Assembly: GCF_013201825.1 (NCBI RefSeq)
Contig: NZ_CP053836.1
Span: forward strand, 806,001-870,000
Source of the DNA: Halarcobacter ebronensis
GTDB lineage: Bacteria; Campylobacterota; Campylobacteria; Campylobacterales; Arcobacteraceae
DNA length: 64,000 nucleotides
Direction of reading: 5' to 3'
Every line of letters begins with the position of its first letter. Position 1 is the first letter of the stretch. The translations under genes were made by a program, and so were the position numbers. This document shows, in pieces, positions 9,168 to 18,465 of this stretch. The notes under the pieces were generated by a model. It saw only the letters and a list, made by a program, of their open reading frames with translations. It was not told where the DNA came from and did no database searches.

Positions 9168-10258
9168 TTTTTAGATTTATAAATTTGCTTAATAAGAAGA
9201 GGAGTAATAGAGAGAAATCAATTCTCTCTAAAAACCTTTTTGTTAACTTCTTCCAATATAGTAAAAGCAATTTTAGAAGTATTTTCTGCGATTTGGTGAG
9301 CCTGATTAGCAACAGAAGCATTGTTTTGAGATTGTCTGTCAAGTCTAGTAACAACATCGTTGATTTGTTCAATACTGGTTTTTTGTTCTTTTGAGGCTTC
9401 TGAAATATCATTGATTGCCTCAGTGGCTTTTTTGATATTATTATTTAGCTTTTTATAACCTTCAATCATCTTATCAGCAATTTTTTTACCATTGTCAGTT
9501 TTTAATGTAGCATTTTCAACTAAATCTTTAATCTCTTTTGCAGCTTCAGCAGATCTACTTGCAAGATTTCTAACCTCTTGGGCAACAACAGCAAAACCTT
9601 TTCCAGCTTCACCAGCAGTTGCAGCTTCAACAGCAGCATTAAGTGAAAGAATATTTGTTTGAAATGCAATTTGGTCAATTACTGTAATAGCTTCTGCAAT
9701 TGCTTGTGTTTGTTCATTTATTTCATCCATAGAGGTTACAGTAGAATTGGCTAATTCTTGACCTTCCTTAATAGATAGGGATAATTCATTAGAGTGATTT
9801 GACATCTCTTGAATTCTATTTGTATTATTTATAACTGTACTTGTAATCTCTTCTAAAGCAGCAGCAGTTTCTTCCAATGATACAGCTGTATCATTTGAAG
9901 ATTTATTTAGAACATCAACATTTTCAAGAAGTAGTTTTGAACTCTCTTCAAGAGTAAGACCATTGGATTTATTTGCTTGAAGCATTTGATTAATAATAAG
10001 ACAAAGGTTATTTAATCCTTTTGCTATATTACCATTAGCATTTGGGATATCCTCTTTAAAGTTTAATTTTGCATAATCTTCAAGTTTAGATAAAATGGGA
10101 TTAATATCACTGTTTACATTGTTGTTAATTGTGATAATCATATCATTTAAGATATCTTTTAATTCATTTAGAGATTTATTAGAAGTTGATTTTTTTACTT
10201 CAACATTAAGCAATCCATTTTTTACATCTGAAACTACTTTTTTTACATCATCTATTAA
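9168..10258. repeat. Long direct repeat, copy A (receptor signalling half plus 3' flank)
   Basis: About 1.09 kb that is almost identical to 11446-12535. It covers the last ~350 codons of the chemoreceptor and about 50 bases beyond its stop. I count roughly ten substitutions and one A-run indel, and most of the substitutions fall at about 10090-10190. The 9-bp hairpin at 9208-9230, with the stop codon in its loop, is part of the repeat. Confidence 0.95.
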
Positions 10259-11356
10259 CTCTTTGTCTTTCTCAAATTGTTTCGAAATTTCTTCAATCTC
10301 TTTGTCAATAGCTTTCCCCATACTTCCAAATTCATCAACAGTTTTAATATTTAATTTTTGAGCTTCTTCAATCTCCCCTTTTAAATATTTGAAAAAGTTT
10401 TCAAGTCCATCTTCAACACTTTTTAAAGGAGCAAGTAACTTTATCATAGAGAAAAAGAGTAGAAGTAAAATCATAACTAAAAGAATCACATATATTATTG
10501 CTTCATCTATCATAGCAGCTATTATCTCATCTACAATCTCTTTTTTATCCAATTGCACTACAGAGTACCAGCTAGTTAAGTTTATTGGAGAAAATGCTAA
10601 AAACAACTCTTTGCCGTTATTATCATTTATCTCTCCAAAATTAGTTGTATTATTTTGTTTTAACTTGATAAAAGATTCACTCTTTTTATGTTCATTTACA
10701 AGTTTTTTATTTTTATGAATAAGGATATCTCCTTTTTCATTTACCAAATAAGCAAAACCACTCTCTTTGAATTTAATATTTTTAATTGAATTTGTTATGG
10801 TATCAATAAAAATATCTGATGAAACTACACCTGCTATTTTTCCTTCTCTTTTTAAAGGATAATAGATACTTACTACAAGTTTTCCTGTACTATAATCAAT
10901 ATATGGTTCAGTAACTCCTCCAGCATCTTTTTTTACAGCTTCTATATACCAGCCTCTTTTTCTTGGATCATAATCTGTAGTTTGGGGTGTTCTTTTCTCT
11001 TTATCAGATTTTACAAAATAGCCATTTTTTTCAAAACCAACAAATACTGCAAAAAAGTTTCCTGCTTTTGAGGCTAAAATAAGTTCTTTTAAGATCTCTG
11101 GATTGTCAATATTTAGTTTCTCTTCTTCTTGAGGTAGTTCATCTGCAACAGCTTTTAAAATATCTATTTTTGATTGTAAATAGTTATATATAAATTGTGA
11201 ACTCTCTTTTGATATTGCAATCTCTTTATCTTTCAGAGTTGAAAAATGCATATCGTATTTTGATTTTATACTATTAAACCCTAATACAAAAAATGAGATT
11301 GAAATAGAGATAAACAGTAGAACTAATATTTTTGTTTTTATTCCACGTTTTTTCAT
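9218..11356 (-). CDS. Methyl-accepting chemotaxis protein with dCache_1 amino-acid-type sensor (tandem copy 2)
   Basis: Membrane chemoreceptor of 712 residues that signals to CheA/CheW. TM1 is at about 9-27, a periplasmic dCache domain at about 30-275, TM2 at about 285-310, then a HAMP-like segment and the signalling hairpin with tip [12 protein letters not shown]. The sensor holds every position of the published amino-acid-binding dCache motif at exact spacing: Y129, R134, W136, Y137, Y152, D154, D181. The ligand is therefore probably an L-amino acid. It ends in VNKKVFREN with no CheR-tethering pentapeptide. The gene lies just downstream of a close paralogue (11495-13618), in the same direction. 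The sensor half differs from the paralogue while the signalling half is almost identical. Confidence 0.93.
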   Translation of the reverse strand: MKKRGIKTKILVLLFISISISFFVLGFNSIKSKYDMHFSTLKDKEIAISKESSQFIYNYLQSKIDILKAVADELPQEEEKLNIDNPEILKELILASKAGNFFAVFVGFEKNGYFVKSDKEKRTPQTTDYDPRKRGWYIEAVKKDAGGVTEPYIDYSTGKLVVSIYYPLKREGKIAGVVSSDIFIDTITNSIKNIKFKESGFAYLVNEKGDILIHKNKKLVNEHKKSESFIKLKQNNTTNFGEINDNNGKELFLAFSPINLTSWYSVVQLDKKEIVDEIIAAMIDEAIIYVILLVMILLLLFFSMIKLLAPLKSVEDGLENFFKYLKGEIEEAQKLNIKTVDEFGSMGKAIDKEIEEISKQFEKDKELIDDVKKVVSDVKNGLLNVEVKKSTSNKSLNELKDILNDMIITINNNVNSDINPILSKLEDYAKLNFKEDIPNANGNIAKGLNNLCLIINQMLQANKSNGLTLEESSKLLLENVDVLNKSSNDTAVSLEETAAALEEITSTVINNTNRIQEMSNHSNELSLSIKEGQELANSTVTSMDEINEQTQAIAEAITVIDQIAFQTNILSLNAAVEAATAGEAGKGFAVVAQEVRNLASRSAEAAKEIKDLVENATLKTDNGKKIADKMIEGYKKLNNNIKKATEAINDISEASKEQKTSIEQINDVVTRLDRQSQNNASVANQAHQIAENTSKIAFTILEEVNKKVFREN

Positions 11357-11445
11357 AGCAACGCCTTTAAAGTTTAGATAATTCCTATCACTTAAATTAT
11401 TTTAGTAGTTAAAAATGAACTAAAAGTGACCTTTTAAAAAAGAAT

Positions 11446-12535
11446 TTTTAGATTTATAAATTTGCTTAATAAGAAGAGGAGTAATAGAGAGAAATCAATT
11501 CTCTCTAAAAACCTTTTTGTTAACTTCTTCCAATATAGTAAAAGCAATTTTAGAAGTATTTTCTGCGATTTGGTGAGCCTGATTAGCAACAGAAGCATTA
11601 CTTTGAGATTGTCTGTCAAGTCTAGTAACAACATCGTTGATTTGTTCAATACTGGTTTTTTGTTCTTTTGAGGCTTCTGAAATATCATTGATTGCCTCAG
11701 TGGCTTTTTTGATATTATTATTTAGCTTTTTATAACCTTCAATCATCTTATCAGCAATTTTTTTACCATTGTCAGTTTTTAATGTAGCATTTTCAACTAA
11801 ATCTTTAATCTCTTTTGCAGCTTCAGCAGATCTACTTGCAAGATTTCTAACCTCTTGGGCAACAACAGCAAAACCTTTTCCAGCTTCACCAGCAGTTGCA
11901 GCTTCAACAGCAGCATTAAGTGAAAGAATATTTGTTTGAAATGCAATTTGGTCAATTACTGTAATAGCTTCTGCAATTGCTTGTGTTTGTTCATTTATTT
12001 CATCCATAGAGGTTACAGTAGAATTGGCTAATTCTTGACCTTCCTTAATAGATAGGGATAATTCATTAGAGTGATTTGACATCTCTTGAATTCTATTTGT
12101 ATTATTTATAACTGTACTTGTAATCTCTTCTAAAGCAGCAGCAGTTTCTTCCAATGATACAGCTGTATCATTGGAAGATTTATTTAGAACATCAACATTT
12201 TCAAGAAGTAGTTTTGAACTCTCTTCAAGAGTAAGACCATTGGATTTATTTGCTTGAAGCATTTGATTAATAATAAGACAAAGGTTATTTAATCCTTTTG
12301 CTATATTACCATTAGCATTTGGGATATCCTCTTTAAAGTTTAATTTTGCATAATCTTCAAGTTTTGATAAAATAGGATTTATATCACTGTTTACATTGTT
12401 GTTAATTGTGATAATCATATCATTTAAGATATTTTTTAGTTCATTTAAAGATTTATTAGAGGTTGATTTTTTTACTTCAACATTAAGCAATCCATTTTTT
12501 ACATCTGAAACTACTTTTTTTACATCATCTATTAA
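11446..12535. repeat. Long direct repeat, copy B (receptor signalling half plus 3' flank)
   Basis: Partner of 9168-10258 at an offset of 2277 bases, in the same orientation. Identity stops abruptly just past the codons for LIDDVKK on one side and at a T5 run about 50 bases after the stop codon on the other. The matching hairpin lies at 11485-11507. Confidence 0.95.
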
Positions 12536-13618
12536 ATCTTGATCCTTTTCCATATTGGTTGCAATGGTTTGCATCTCAGCATTGATAACCTTTGCCATAG
12601 TTCCAAACTCATCATCTGTAGATATATTAATTGTTTTTATATGGCTCTCTTCCCCTTTTAGATATCTAAAAAAGTAGTGAAAACCATTTTCAACAATTTT
12701 TATTGGAGCTAAAATTTTTAAAAGTGCATAAAAAATAAATAGAAGTACAATTATAAGAAGTGCCATATATAAGAGTATTTCATTTATTACTTTACTCTTT
12801 ATATCTTTATAGATTTCATGTTTATTTAATTGTAAAACCAATTTCCAATTAGTAGTATGAATTGTGCTATATGCAGCAAGTTTTTCAATATTTTTTGTAA
12901 CTCCTTCACCAAAATCAACATCATTTTTTGTTTTTATTTGAGGAAAAAGTTCATCTTTCTTATTTAATATATCTTTGTCTTTATGAATTAAAATAATACT
13001 CTCTTGGTCGATTAAATAAGCTAATCCCATCTCATCTAGTTTTATATTTAATATAGTATTAACAATAGTATCAATAAAAATATCTGAACCTACAACACCT
13101 ATTAATTTCCCATCTTGTATCAAAGGAGCACATATGGATACAACAATTTTATTTGTAAGTTTATCTAAATAAGGTTTTGTAACAATTGTCTTATTTGCTT
13201 CTACACTATCTATATACCAGGGTCTTTTCCTTGCATCATATTTATTTTTTTCCATATTAAGAATATCTTTATTTGCTAAAAGAAGAGAACCGTCACTATT
13301 CAAACCTATATAGACATCAACAAAATCACCAGCTTTTTTACTTAAAGTAAATTTTTCATAAAGCTTTTCATTATCAACTGTTATTGTTTCTTTTTTTAAT
13401 TCATCCACTGTTGCAGTTATAATGTCAATCTTTGATTTGAAAAATGCATCAATAAACTTTGAATTTTCTTGAACAAGATTTATCTCTTGTTGTTTAATAA
13501 GATTATATTGAGCCTCATAATTGCTTCTTGTATTATAAAAACCAAGAATTGAAAAAGAGACAAAAATACCCACTAATACAAGAAGCAAAAGTTTTGTTTT
13601 AATACTTTTTATTTTCAT
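11495..13618 (-). CDS. Methyl-accepting chemotaxis protein with dCache_1 amino-acid-type sensor (tandem copy 1)
   Basis: Membrane chemoreceptor of 707 residues with the same plan as its neighbour: TM1 at about 9-27, periplasmic dCache at about 30-270, TM2 at about 280-300, a HAMP-like segment, then the cytoplasmic hairpin. The amino-acid dCache motif is complete at the same spacing: Y127, R132, W134, Y135, Y150, D152, D179. The sensor is clearly diverged from that of 9218-11356, so the two probably recognise different amino acids through one signalling module. It also ends in VNKKVFREN without a CheR tether. The signalling halves differ at only two residues (D/N and N/S). Confidence 0.93.
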   Translation of the reverse strand: MKIKSIKTKLLLLVLVGIFVSFSILGFYNTRSNYEAQYNLIKQQEINLVQENSKFIDAFFKSKIDIITATVDELKKETITVDNEKLYEKFTLSKKAGDFVDVYIGLNSDGSLLLANKDILNMEKNKYDARKRPWYIDSVEANKTIVTKPYLDKLTNKIVVSICAPLIQDGKLIGVVGSDIFIDTIVNTILNIKLDEMGLAYLIDQESIILIHKDKDILNKKDELFPQIKTKNDVDFGEGVTKNIEKLAAYSTIHTTNWKLVLQLNKHEIYKDIKSKVINEILLYMALLIIVLLFIFYALLKILAPIKIVENGFHYFFRYLKGEESHIKTINISTDDEFGTMAKVINAEMQTIATNMEKDQDLIDDVKKVVSDVKNGLLNVEVKKSTSNKSLNELKNILNDMIITINNNVNSDINPILSKLEDYAKLNFKEDIPNANGNIAKGLNNLCLIINQMLQANKSNGLTLEESSKLLLENVDVLNKSSNDTAVSLEETAAALEEITSTVINNTNRIQEMSNHSNELSLSIKEGQELANSTVTSMDEINEQTQAIAEAITVIDQIAFQTNILSLNAAVEAATAGEAGKGFAVVAQEVRNLASRSAEAAKEIKDLVENATLKTDNGKKIADKMIEGYKKLNNNIKKATEAINDISEASKEQKTSIEQINDVVTRLDRQSQSNASVANQAHQIAENTSKIAFTILEEVNKKVFREN

Positions 13619-13716
13619 GTTAATTCCAAATGTTTTAATATGGCATGAACTATATCATAGAAAAGTAGCAGAAAAGTTTCAACAAATATAAAAATTTAAT
13701 AGAGTTATATGGGCAT

Positions 13717-13752
13717 AAAAAAAGGTCAAGAGAAAAATCTCTTGACCTTTTA
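13717..13752 (-). terminator. Rho-independent terminator of atpE
   Basis: A 12-bp stem (AAAGGTCAAGAG at 13721-13732 with its complement at 13739-13750) around a six-base loop. Read leftward, it is followed by a run of seven T. It lies about 35 bases past the atpE stop and is the clearest terminator in the window. Confidence 0.88.
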
Positions 13753-13784
13753 AGATTTATTAATATCTGTAGTTAAATCAGATC

Positions 13785-14093
13785 TTACATAAATGGGTTT
13801 GCATATAGTGCGATCATCGCAATAACTAATGCATAAATAACTTGAGCTTCGATCATCGCTAATGCAATGAACATAGTAGTCATTAATTTTCCACCAAGAC
13901 CTGGGTTTCTAGCAGTTCCAGCAATTGTTGCAGCAGCAGTGTTACCCATACCAATAGCACCACCAAGTGCAGCAAGACCAAGACCAATACCTGCAGCAAC
14001 TACAGAGTAAGCTTTTAACATTTCTCCAGCTTCAGCTTCAGCAGCAAAAGCAAAACCAGCAAACGCTAGCATTAAAAGAACGATTTTTTTCAT
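13785..14093 (-). CDS. atpE: F0F1 ATP synthase subunit c
   Basis: Proton-carrying ring subunit of F-type ATP synthase, 102 residues, longer than the usual ~80 because of an N-terminal signal-like segment (MKKIVLLMLAFAGFAFAAEA). Two glycine-rich helices follow (about 27-52 and 70-98), joined by the polar loop ARNPG (61-65) that contacts F1. The essential ion-binding carboxylate is E82 in ALAMIEAQV. The N-terminal extension and the gene's separation from other atp genes are typical of Campylobacterota. The gene is monocistronic, with a likely leftward -10 (TATAAA) around 14175-14180 and a strong terminator. Residues around E82 do not show an obvious sodium-binding set, so proton coupling is more likely. 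Confidence 0.95.
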   Translation of the reverse strand: MKKIVLLMLAFAGFAFAAEAEAGEMLKAYSVVAAGIGLGLAALGGAIGMGNTAAATIAGTARNPGLGGKLMTTMFIALAMIEAQVIYALVIAMIALYANPFM

Positions 14094-14312
14094 TCCATAT
14101 TCCTTAATATATATTTTTTTACAAAGTCTGTTCGGCTTGCGTATCCCTACTTATCACTTTGCAATGGTCAGCATTTTATATCAAAAAATATTAAAATTTG
14201 ATTAGAAATTATTCAAAATTACCAATTAATATCAATTTGCATAAAATAAACTTAAATTAATCTTCTTGGAGTATAATCAAAAATATTTAATGAGACTCTT
14301 TAAAGGTTAGGT

Positions 14313-15926
14313 ATGAAAAAACTATTCTTCGGTTTAATTGTATTGATTGTCATTGTTTTAGGTGCTGTTTATGCACTTCTTTTTACTTCACCTGGAAACT
14401 CTTTTGTAGCTTCAATTATTGAAAAAAAGGTTAATGAGGGGCAAAAAGATGTAAATATGAAAGTTAATGATTTTAAATTAACTACAAGTTCAATTGCTTT
14501 TAAAGCAACTTTAGATGAAAATTCAATTATAAATATCGAAGGGAAACTGGATCTATTTGCCAAAAGTGTTGATTTAGCTTATGATATAAATGTTAAAGAC
14601 CTTTCAAAATTACAAAATATTACAAAACAAAAATTTAATGGTTCTTTTTCAACAAAAGGTACAATAAAAGGGGATCAAAATTTAGCGATTGTTGAAGGAA
14701 AAAGCCTTTTAGCTTCAGGTGATACAATATACAATTTAAAACTTGTAAACTTTGAACCTTCAAATATTAAATTTAGTATCAAAAATGCAAAAATCCAAGA
14801 ACTTCTTTATTTAGTAGATCAACCAATATATGCTTCAGGATTATTGTCAATTAATGGAGATATTAAAAATGCTATGTTGCCAACATTAGATGGGACTATT
14901 TTAACAAAAATCTCTGATGGTTTAATAAACAATAGTGTAATAAATAAAAACTTTAATCAGAAACTGCAACAACAAATTACATATAAAAGTGATGTAACAA
15001 CAAACCTAAAAGGTGCTCAAGCAATATCAGTAGTTAAATTGGATACAAGTCTAGCTACACTTGTTATGAATAGTTTAGTATATGATATCAACAACTCTAA
15101 ACTTACAAGTGATTACTCTTTAAATGTTGCAGATTTAACAAAACTTTATGATGTGACTCAACAAAATATGAGAGGAAAATTAAAAGTTGATGGGAATATT
15201 GCCCAATCAAAAGATTCTCTTAGTGTAGATGGAAAAACAGCACTATTTGATGGAACAGTTAATTTTAATCTTTTAAATAATCAATTTAGCTCAAAAATAG
15301 ATGCTGTAGAGATAAAACCACTTCTTCATATGCTCTATTATCCAGAGATTTTCAACTCTAAATCAAATATTGATATCAAATATAATCTAGCTTCAAAAGA
15401 GGGAACTGTTGTAGGTGAACTTCTAAATGGACAGTTTGTGAAAAATGAGTTTTCAACTATCATAAATACCTTTGCAAAATTTGATTTAACAAGAGAAATT
15501 TATGAAAAAACAGAATTAAAAAGTGATATAAAAGAGAATATTATAAACTCATATATAAATATGAAAAGTGAAAATACTACTATTACAGTTCCTAGTTCTA
15601 CATTAGATACAAAAGCAAATACTATTAATGCCTTAATTCAATCAAAAATAAAAGAGTATAGTTTTGATACAACAGTTAAAGGGGAGTTGTCAAGTCCAAA
15701 AGTATCTGTTGATACCTCTGCTTTTGTAAAACAAAAAATAGAGAAGAAAATAGATAAATATAAAGAGAAACTTGAAGAGAAGCTTGGTGGAAAAATTAAA
15801 TTAAATCAACTCTTTAATGAGAATAATAAAACAATAGAAGTTGCACCAAAAAGTGTAAAAATTCAAAGAATTCATACAGATCAAGAGATAGCTGAAGCTT
15901 TTAAAAAAATGTTTGGACAAGATTAA
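14313..15926 (+). CDS. AsmA-like membrane-anchored periplasmic protein
   Basis: 537-residue protein with one N-terminal helix (about 3-25) and a long periplasmic region made of repeating beta-strand segments. Examples are the twice-occurring patterns FNGSFSTKGTIKGD and MRGKLKVDGNIAQSKD, which resemble AsmA/DUF748-type repeats. A charged helix near 465-490 (KQKIEKKIDKYKEKLEEKLG) precedes the C-terminus. AsmA-family proteins are thought to bridge the periplasm and influence lipid or envelope transport. A TATAAT lies at 14272-14277 and TAAAGG at 14301-14306 is the ribosome-binding site. The gene stands alone, convergent with the rhodanese gene. The family call is from pattern only. Confidence 0.6.
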   Translation: MKKLFFGLIVLIVIVLGAVYALLFTSPGNSFVASIIEKKVNEGQKDVNMKVNDFKLTTSSIAFKATLDENSIINIEGKLDLFAKSVDLAYDINVKDLSKLQNITKQKFNGSFSTKGTIKGDQNLAIVEGKSLLASGDTIYNLKLVNFEPSNIKFSIKNAKIQELLYLVDQPIYASGLLSINGDIKNAMLPTLDGTILTKISDGLINNSVINKNFNQKLQQQITYKSDVTTNLKGAQAISVVKLDTSLATLVMNSLVYDINNSKLTSDYSLNVADLTKLYDVTQQNMRGKLKVDGNIAQSKDSLSVDGKTALFDGTVNFNLLNNQFSSKIDAVEIKPLLHMLYYPEIFNSKSNIDIKYNLASKEGTVVGELLNGQFVKNEFSTIINTFAKFDLTREIYEKTELKSDIKENIINSYINMKSENTTITVPSSTLDTKANTINALIQSKIKEYSFDTTVKGELSSPKVSVDTSAFVKQKIEKKIDKYKEKLEEKLGGKIKLNQLFNENNKTIEVAPKSVKIQRIHTDQEIAEAFKKMFGQD

Positions 15927-15946
15927 GAGACTATTTTAAAGTCTCT
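15926..15946. terminator. Stem-loop between convergent AsmA-like and rhodanese genes
   Basis: AGAGACT (15926-15932) pairs with AGTCTCT (15940-15946) around ATTTTAA. The stem contains the rhodanese stop codon and directly follows the AsmA-like stop. There is no strong T tract, so termination strength is uncertain. Confidence 0.5.
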
Positions 15947-16635
15947 AAATCCTCTGTCAAGGTTAAACTAACTCCTGCCCAAGCTGCAATACCACCTCTG
16001 TACCACAAAATTTTATCTTTTGGATAACCAATTTTAATAAGCTCTTTTATAGCTCTAGGAGATTGAGCACACCAAGAACCATTACAAAAAAGAAGAGCAG
16101 TTTTAGCCTTTGAAAAATCATATTTTCCTTTGTTTATAATCTCTACACCCAGGAGTTTAAAGGCTCTATGAAACTCTTCTAAAAAGTCTTCATCAAAAGT
16201 TAGTTCATCGTATGGAATATTAGTTGAACTTGGAATTGTACCTTTGTCAAACCAATCTCTTTTTCTACTATCAACTAAGATATATTTTGAAGGTTCTTTT
16301 TTTACTTTGTTTTCAATGAAATCCAAAACCTCTAACTCCGCAACTGTTGTTACTCCTTCAATTAGAACCAAAGGTTGTATAACTCCTTTTGTAGTTACAA
16401 AACTTTTTTTACAACTATTTGAAATTTTATTTGAGGCTAAGTTTTCACTTTGGAAATTTTCAACACTTACTGCTATATTTATGCACTCTGTAGGAACTTC
16501 TCTTTGAATGGTATAATTTTTTGTTAAACCATTTCTAAAAGTATGGCTTACTTCAACTCCTTTTAGTGGAAGCATAATAGAGTCAACAGCAAAAAGGTTT
16601 ATAACAAGAAATAGAGATACTAAAAAACTTTTCAT
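15931..16635 (-). CDS. Periplasmic rhodanese-domain protein
   Basis: 234-residue secreted protein with signal peptide MKSFLVSLFLVINLFAVDS. The first ~100 residues are not recognised and contain two Cys (near 52 and 73). The rest (about 105-230) is a rhodanese fold: LVDSRKRDWFDKGTIPSSTN is the DxR substrate-entry region, and FCNGSWCAQSPRA is the active-site loop, with the first Cys the likely persulfide carrier. WYRGGIAAW is the conserved C-terminal signature. It may transfer or bind sulfur or take part in thiol redox in the periplasm. It is monocistronic and divergent from the tetR-like gene. Confidence 0.82.
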   Translation of the reverse strand: MKSFLVSLFLVINLFAVDSIMLPLKGVEVSHTFRNGLTKNYTIQREVPTECINIAVSVENFQSENLASNKISNSCKKSFVTTKGVIQPLVLIEGVTTVAELEVLDFIENKVKKEPSKYILVDSRKRDWFDKGTIPSSTNIPYDELTFDEDFLEEFHRAFKLLGVEIINKGKYDFSKAKTALLFCNGSWCAQSPRAIKELIKIGYPKDKILWYRGGIAAWAGVSLTLTEDLETLK

Positions 16636-16714
16636 TTAATCTCCTTTTTTATAAAAAGTATATTTTAAAAATAATAAAAAAATGCAATATAAAAATTTTT
16701 TAAATATTTTTAAC

Positions 16715-16743
16715 TTGACAATAAATCTTTTTTGATATATTAT
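16715..16743 (+). promoter_or_regulatory. Sigma-70-type promoter of the efflux operon
   Basis: TTGACA at 16715-16720, a 17-base spacer, and TATTAT at 16738-16743. This is near consensus and rare in this window, where a -35 is seldom visible. Transcription would start near 16750, directly upstream of the operator at 16757. Confidence 0.75.
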
Positions 16744-16756
16744 TTTATAAAAATTT

Positions 16757-16768
16757 AACCGAACGGTT
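16757..16768. promoter_or_regulatory. Probable TetR-family operator (AACCG-AA-CGGTT)
   Basis: An inverted repeat AACCGAACGGTT sits between the predicted transcription start and the ATG at 16778. It is unusually GC-rich for the region. Such AACCG/CGGTT palindromes are common targets of TetR-type efflux repressors. Binding here would block transcription of the regulator itself and of the efflux genes behind it. Confidence 0.72.
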
Positions 16769-16777
16769 GGTATAAAA

Positions 16778-17380
16778 ATGAAAACAAAAGATTTAATATT
16801 AAATATTGCAGCACAAGAGTTCTCTAAAGTTGGTTATGATGCTTTAAGCATGAATAATCTAGTAAAAAAACTTGAGATAAATAAAGCAACAATTTATTAT
16901 CACTTTAAAGATAAAAAGAGTTTATATAATGAAGTTATTAAAAATGAGATAATAAGAGGTAATAACAATATTAAAAAAATATTTGATAAGAAAAAAGACC
17001 CAATAACTCTTTTTAGAGATTACTTCAAAGCAATAGTTTTAACCATAAAAGAGAATCCATATCTAGTAGCATTAGCTTTAAGGGAAAAAGCAAATTTTGG
17101 AGTAAATGTAGATGAAAGTTTTATTCCATATATTGAAGAGGAGATTAAATATTTACAAGAAATTATCAATAATTTAACTTTAAAAGAGAAATATAAAAAT
17201 ATGGATATCTATGCTATTCATTGCCTTATTTATGGAACAATAGAATCTTTTTATGCCATAAAAATGTGTAATTTACCTTTTGCAAATGACAATGAATTAA
17301 AATTAAATGCTGATAAAACATTAGATTATATTGTAGATTTTATATCAAATATTATATTAGATGCAATGTACGAAAAATAG
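16778..17380 (+). CDS. TetR/AcrR family transcriptional repressor of the RND efflux operon
   Basis: 200-residue regulator. An N-terminal helix-turn-helix domain (about 5-50) contains ILNIAAQEFSKVGYDALSMN and the recognition part NKATIYYHFKDKKSLYNEV, the classic TetR signature. The C-terminal helical domain (about 60-195) would bind an inducer and dimerise. It is the first gene of a three-gene operon with the membrane-fusion protein 10 bases downstream and the RND pump after that. The operator overlapping its own leader implies autoregulation. No Shine-Dalgarno is evident between operator and ATG. The inducer is unknown; comparable systems respond to bile salts, dyes or antimicrobials. Confidence 0.9.
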   Translation: MKTKDLILNIAAQEFSKVGYDALSMNNLVKKLEINKATIYYHFKDKKSLYNEVIKNEIIRGNNNIKKIFDKKKDPITLFRDYFKAIVLTIKENPYLVALALREKANFGVNVDESFIPYIEEEIKYLQEIINNLTLKEKYKNMDIYAIHCLIYGTIESFYAIKMCNLPFANDNELKLNADKTLDYIVDFISNIILDAMYEK

Positions 17381-17390
17381 GAGTTCATAG

Positions 17391-18464
17391 ATGAATATAA
17401 ATATAATAATAGGTTTTTTAATTTCAATTTTTATTTTTACTGGATGTTTAGATAATAAAGGGGAAAAAATTGAAAAAGAAAAAATTAAAGTAGTTAAGAT
17501 TTTAAATTTAAGTGATAGTAAAAATATAGAAAAATCTTTTGAATATCCAGCACAAATTGAAGCTTTTCAAGACACTGTAATGGCCTTTGAAGTTAATGGT
17601 AAAATTGTAGACTTTTATTATAAAGAGGGACAAAAAGTAAAAAAAGGTTCTGTAATAGCAAAACTTGATGATGAGATTTATAAAGCCAATTATAATTCAG
17701 CCAAAGCAGATTATATAAAAGCAAATAAAGATTATGAAAGATACAAAAAATTGTATGGGGATAAGTATATTTCAAAAGCTGACTTTGAAAAGCAAAAACA
17801 AAATAATGAGGTTACAAAAGCAGCATTACAAGTTGCAAAAAAGAATCTGGAAGAAACTAAACTTATAGCTGAATTTGATGGAGTTATGGCAAAAAAATTA
17901 GTAGATGATTTTGCAAGAATCACAGCTAAACAAGCTATAGTTAGATTGCAAGATAATTCTTCATATAAAGTAAAGTTTTTTATTCCTGAAAGTGATATTT
18001 TTCAATTTAAAGGGGATTTGTCTCCTGAATACATATCATCTTTAGTAAAATTTTATGTAACTTTAGGGAATAAAAAATATGAAGCTAAACTAATGGATAT
18101 CTCAACTACTGCTGAAAAAGTTACAAGAACCTTTGAAACTACATTACAAATGGATCACCAAAATGGCGTTACAATCCTTCCTGGGATGACAGCTCAAGTT
18201 GAAGCGGTTTTAAAAGAATCAAAAAATAATAGGACCTTTATCCCTTATAAAGCACTCTTCTCAGATGAATCAAAAAATGATTATATCTGGATGGTAAATA
18301 AAGATAATAAAGTAGAAAAACAAAAAATAATAATAGGTGAAGTTTCAGGTGATTCTGTTGAAGTTTTAGAAGGACTTAAAAATGTTTCAAGAGTTGTTAT
18401 TTCAGGCGTTAGATTTTTAAAAGCTAATGATGAAGTAAAAGAGTACGAAAAACTGGATAAGTAA
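17391..18464 (+). CDS. RND efflux periplasmic adaptor (membrane-fusion) lipoprotein
   Basis: 357-residue adaptor that links the inner-membrane pump to an outer-membrane channel. It has a lipoprotein signal with lipobox FTGC (Cys 19). The barrel-sandwich (lipoyl) half-motif VNGKIVDFYYKEGQKVKKG (about 66-85) is followed by an alpha-hairpin (about 95-155) and the second lipoyl half (LIAEFDGVMAKKLVDD). Beta-barrel and membrane-proximal domains complete it. It starts after a GGAG site, follows the repressor by 10 bases, and is separated from the pump gene by 1 base. No outer-membrane TolC-like gene is in the operon, so the channel must be encoded elsewhere. Confidence 0.92.
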   Translation: MNINIIIGFLISIFIFTGCLDNKGEKIEKEKIKVVKILNLSDSKNIEKSFEYPAQIEAFQDTVMAFEVNGKIVDFYYKEGQKVKKGSVIAKLDDEIYKANYNSAKADYIKANKDYERYKKLYGDKYISKADFEKQKQNNEVTKAALQVAKKNLEETKLIAEFDGVMAKKLVDDFARITAKQAIVRLQDNSSYKVKFFIPESDIFQFKGDLSPEYISSLVKFYVTLGNKKYEAKLMDISTTAEKVTRTFETTLQMDHQNGVTILPGMTAQVEAVLKESKNNRTFIPYKALFSDESKNDYIWMVNKDNKVEKQKIIIGEVSGDSVEVLEGLKNVSRVVISGVRFLKANDEVKEYEKLDK

Positions 18465-18465
18465 A

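Noticed and set aside
9121-11688. Antisense open frames inside both receptor repeats (for example 9121-9411 and 11434-11688)
   Set aside because: They are identical only because the sense sequence is duplicated; their composition is that of reverse-strand shadow frames with no ribosome-binding site.
9168-12535. Long direct repeats as ends of a mobile element
   Set aside because: The repeats are the coding 3' halves of two receptor genes with no transposase, terminal inverted repeats or target duplication.
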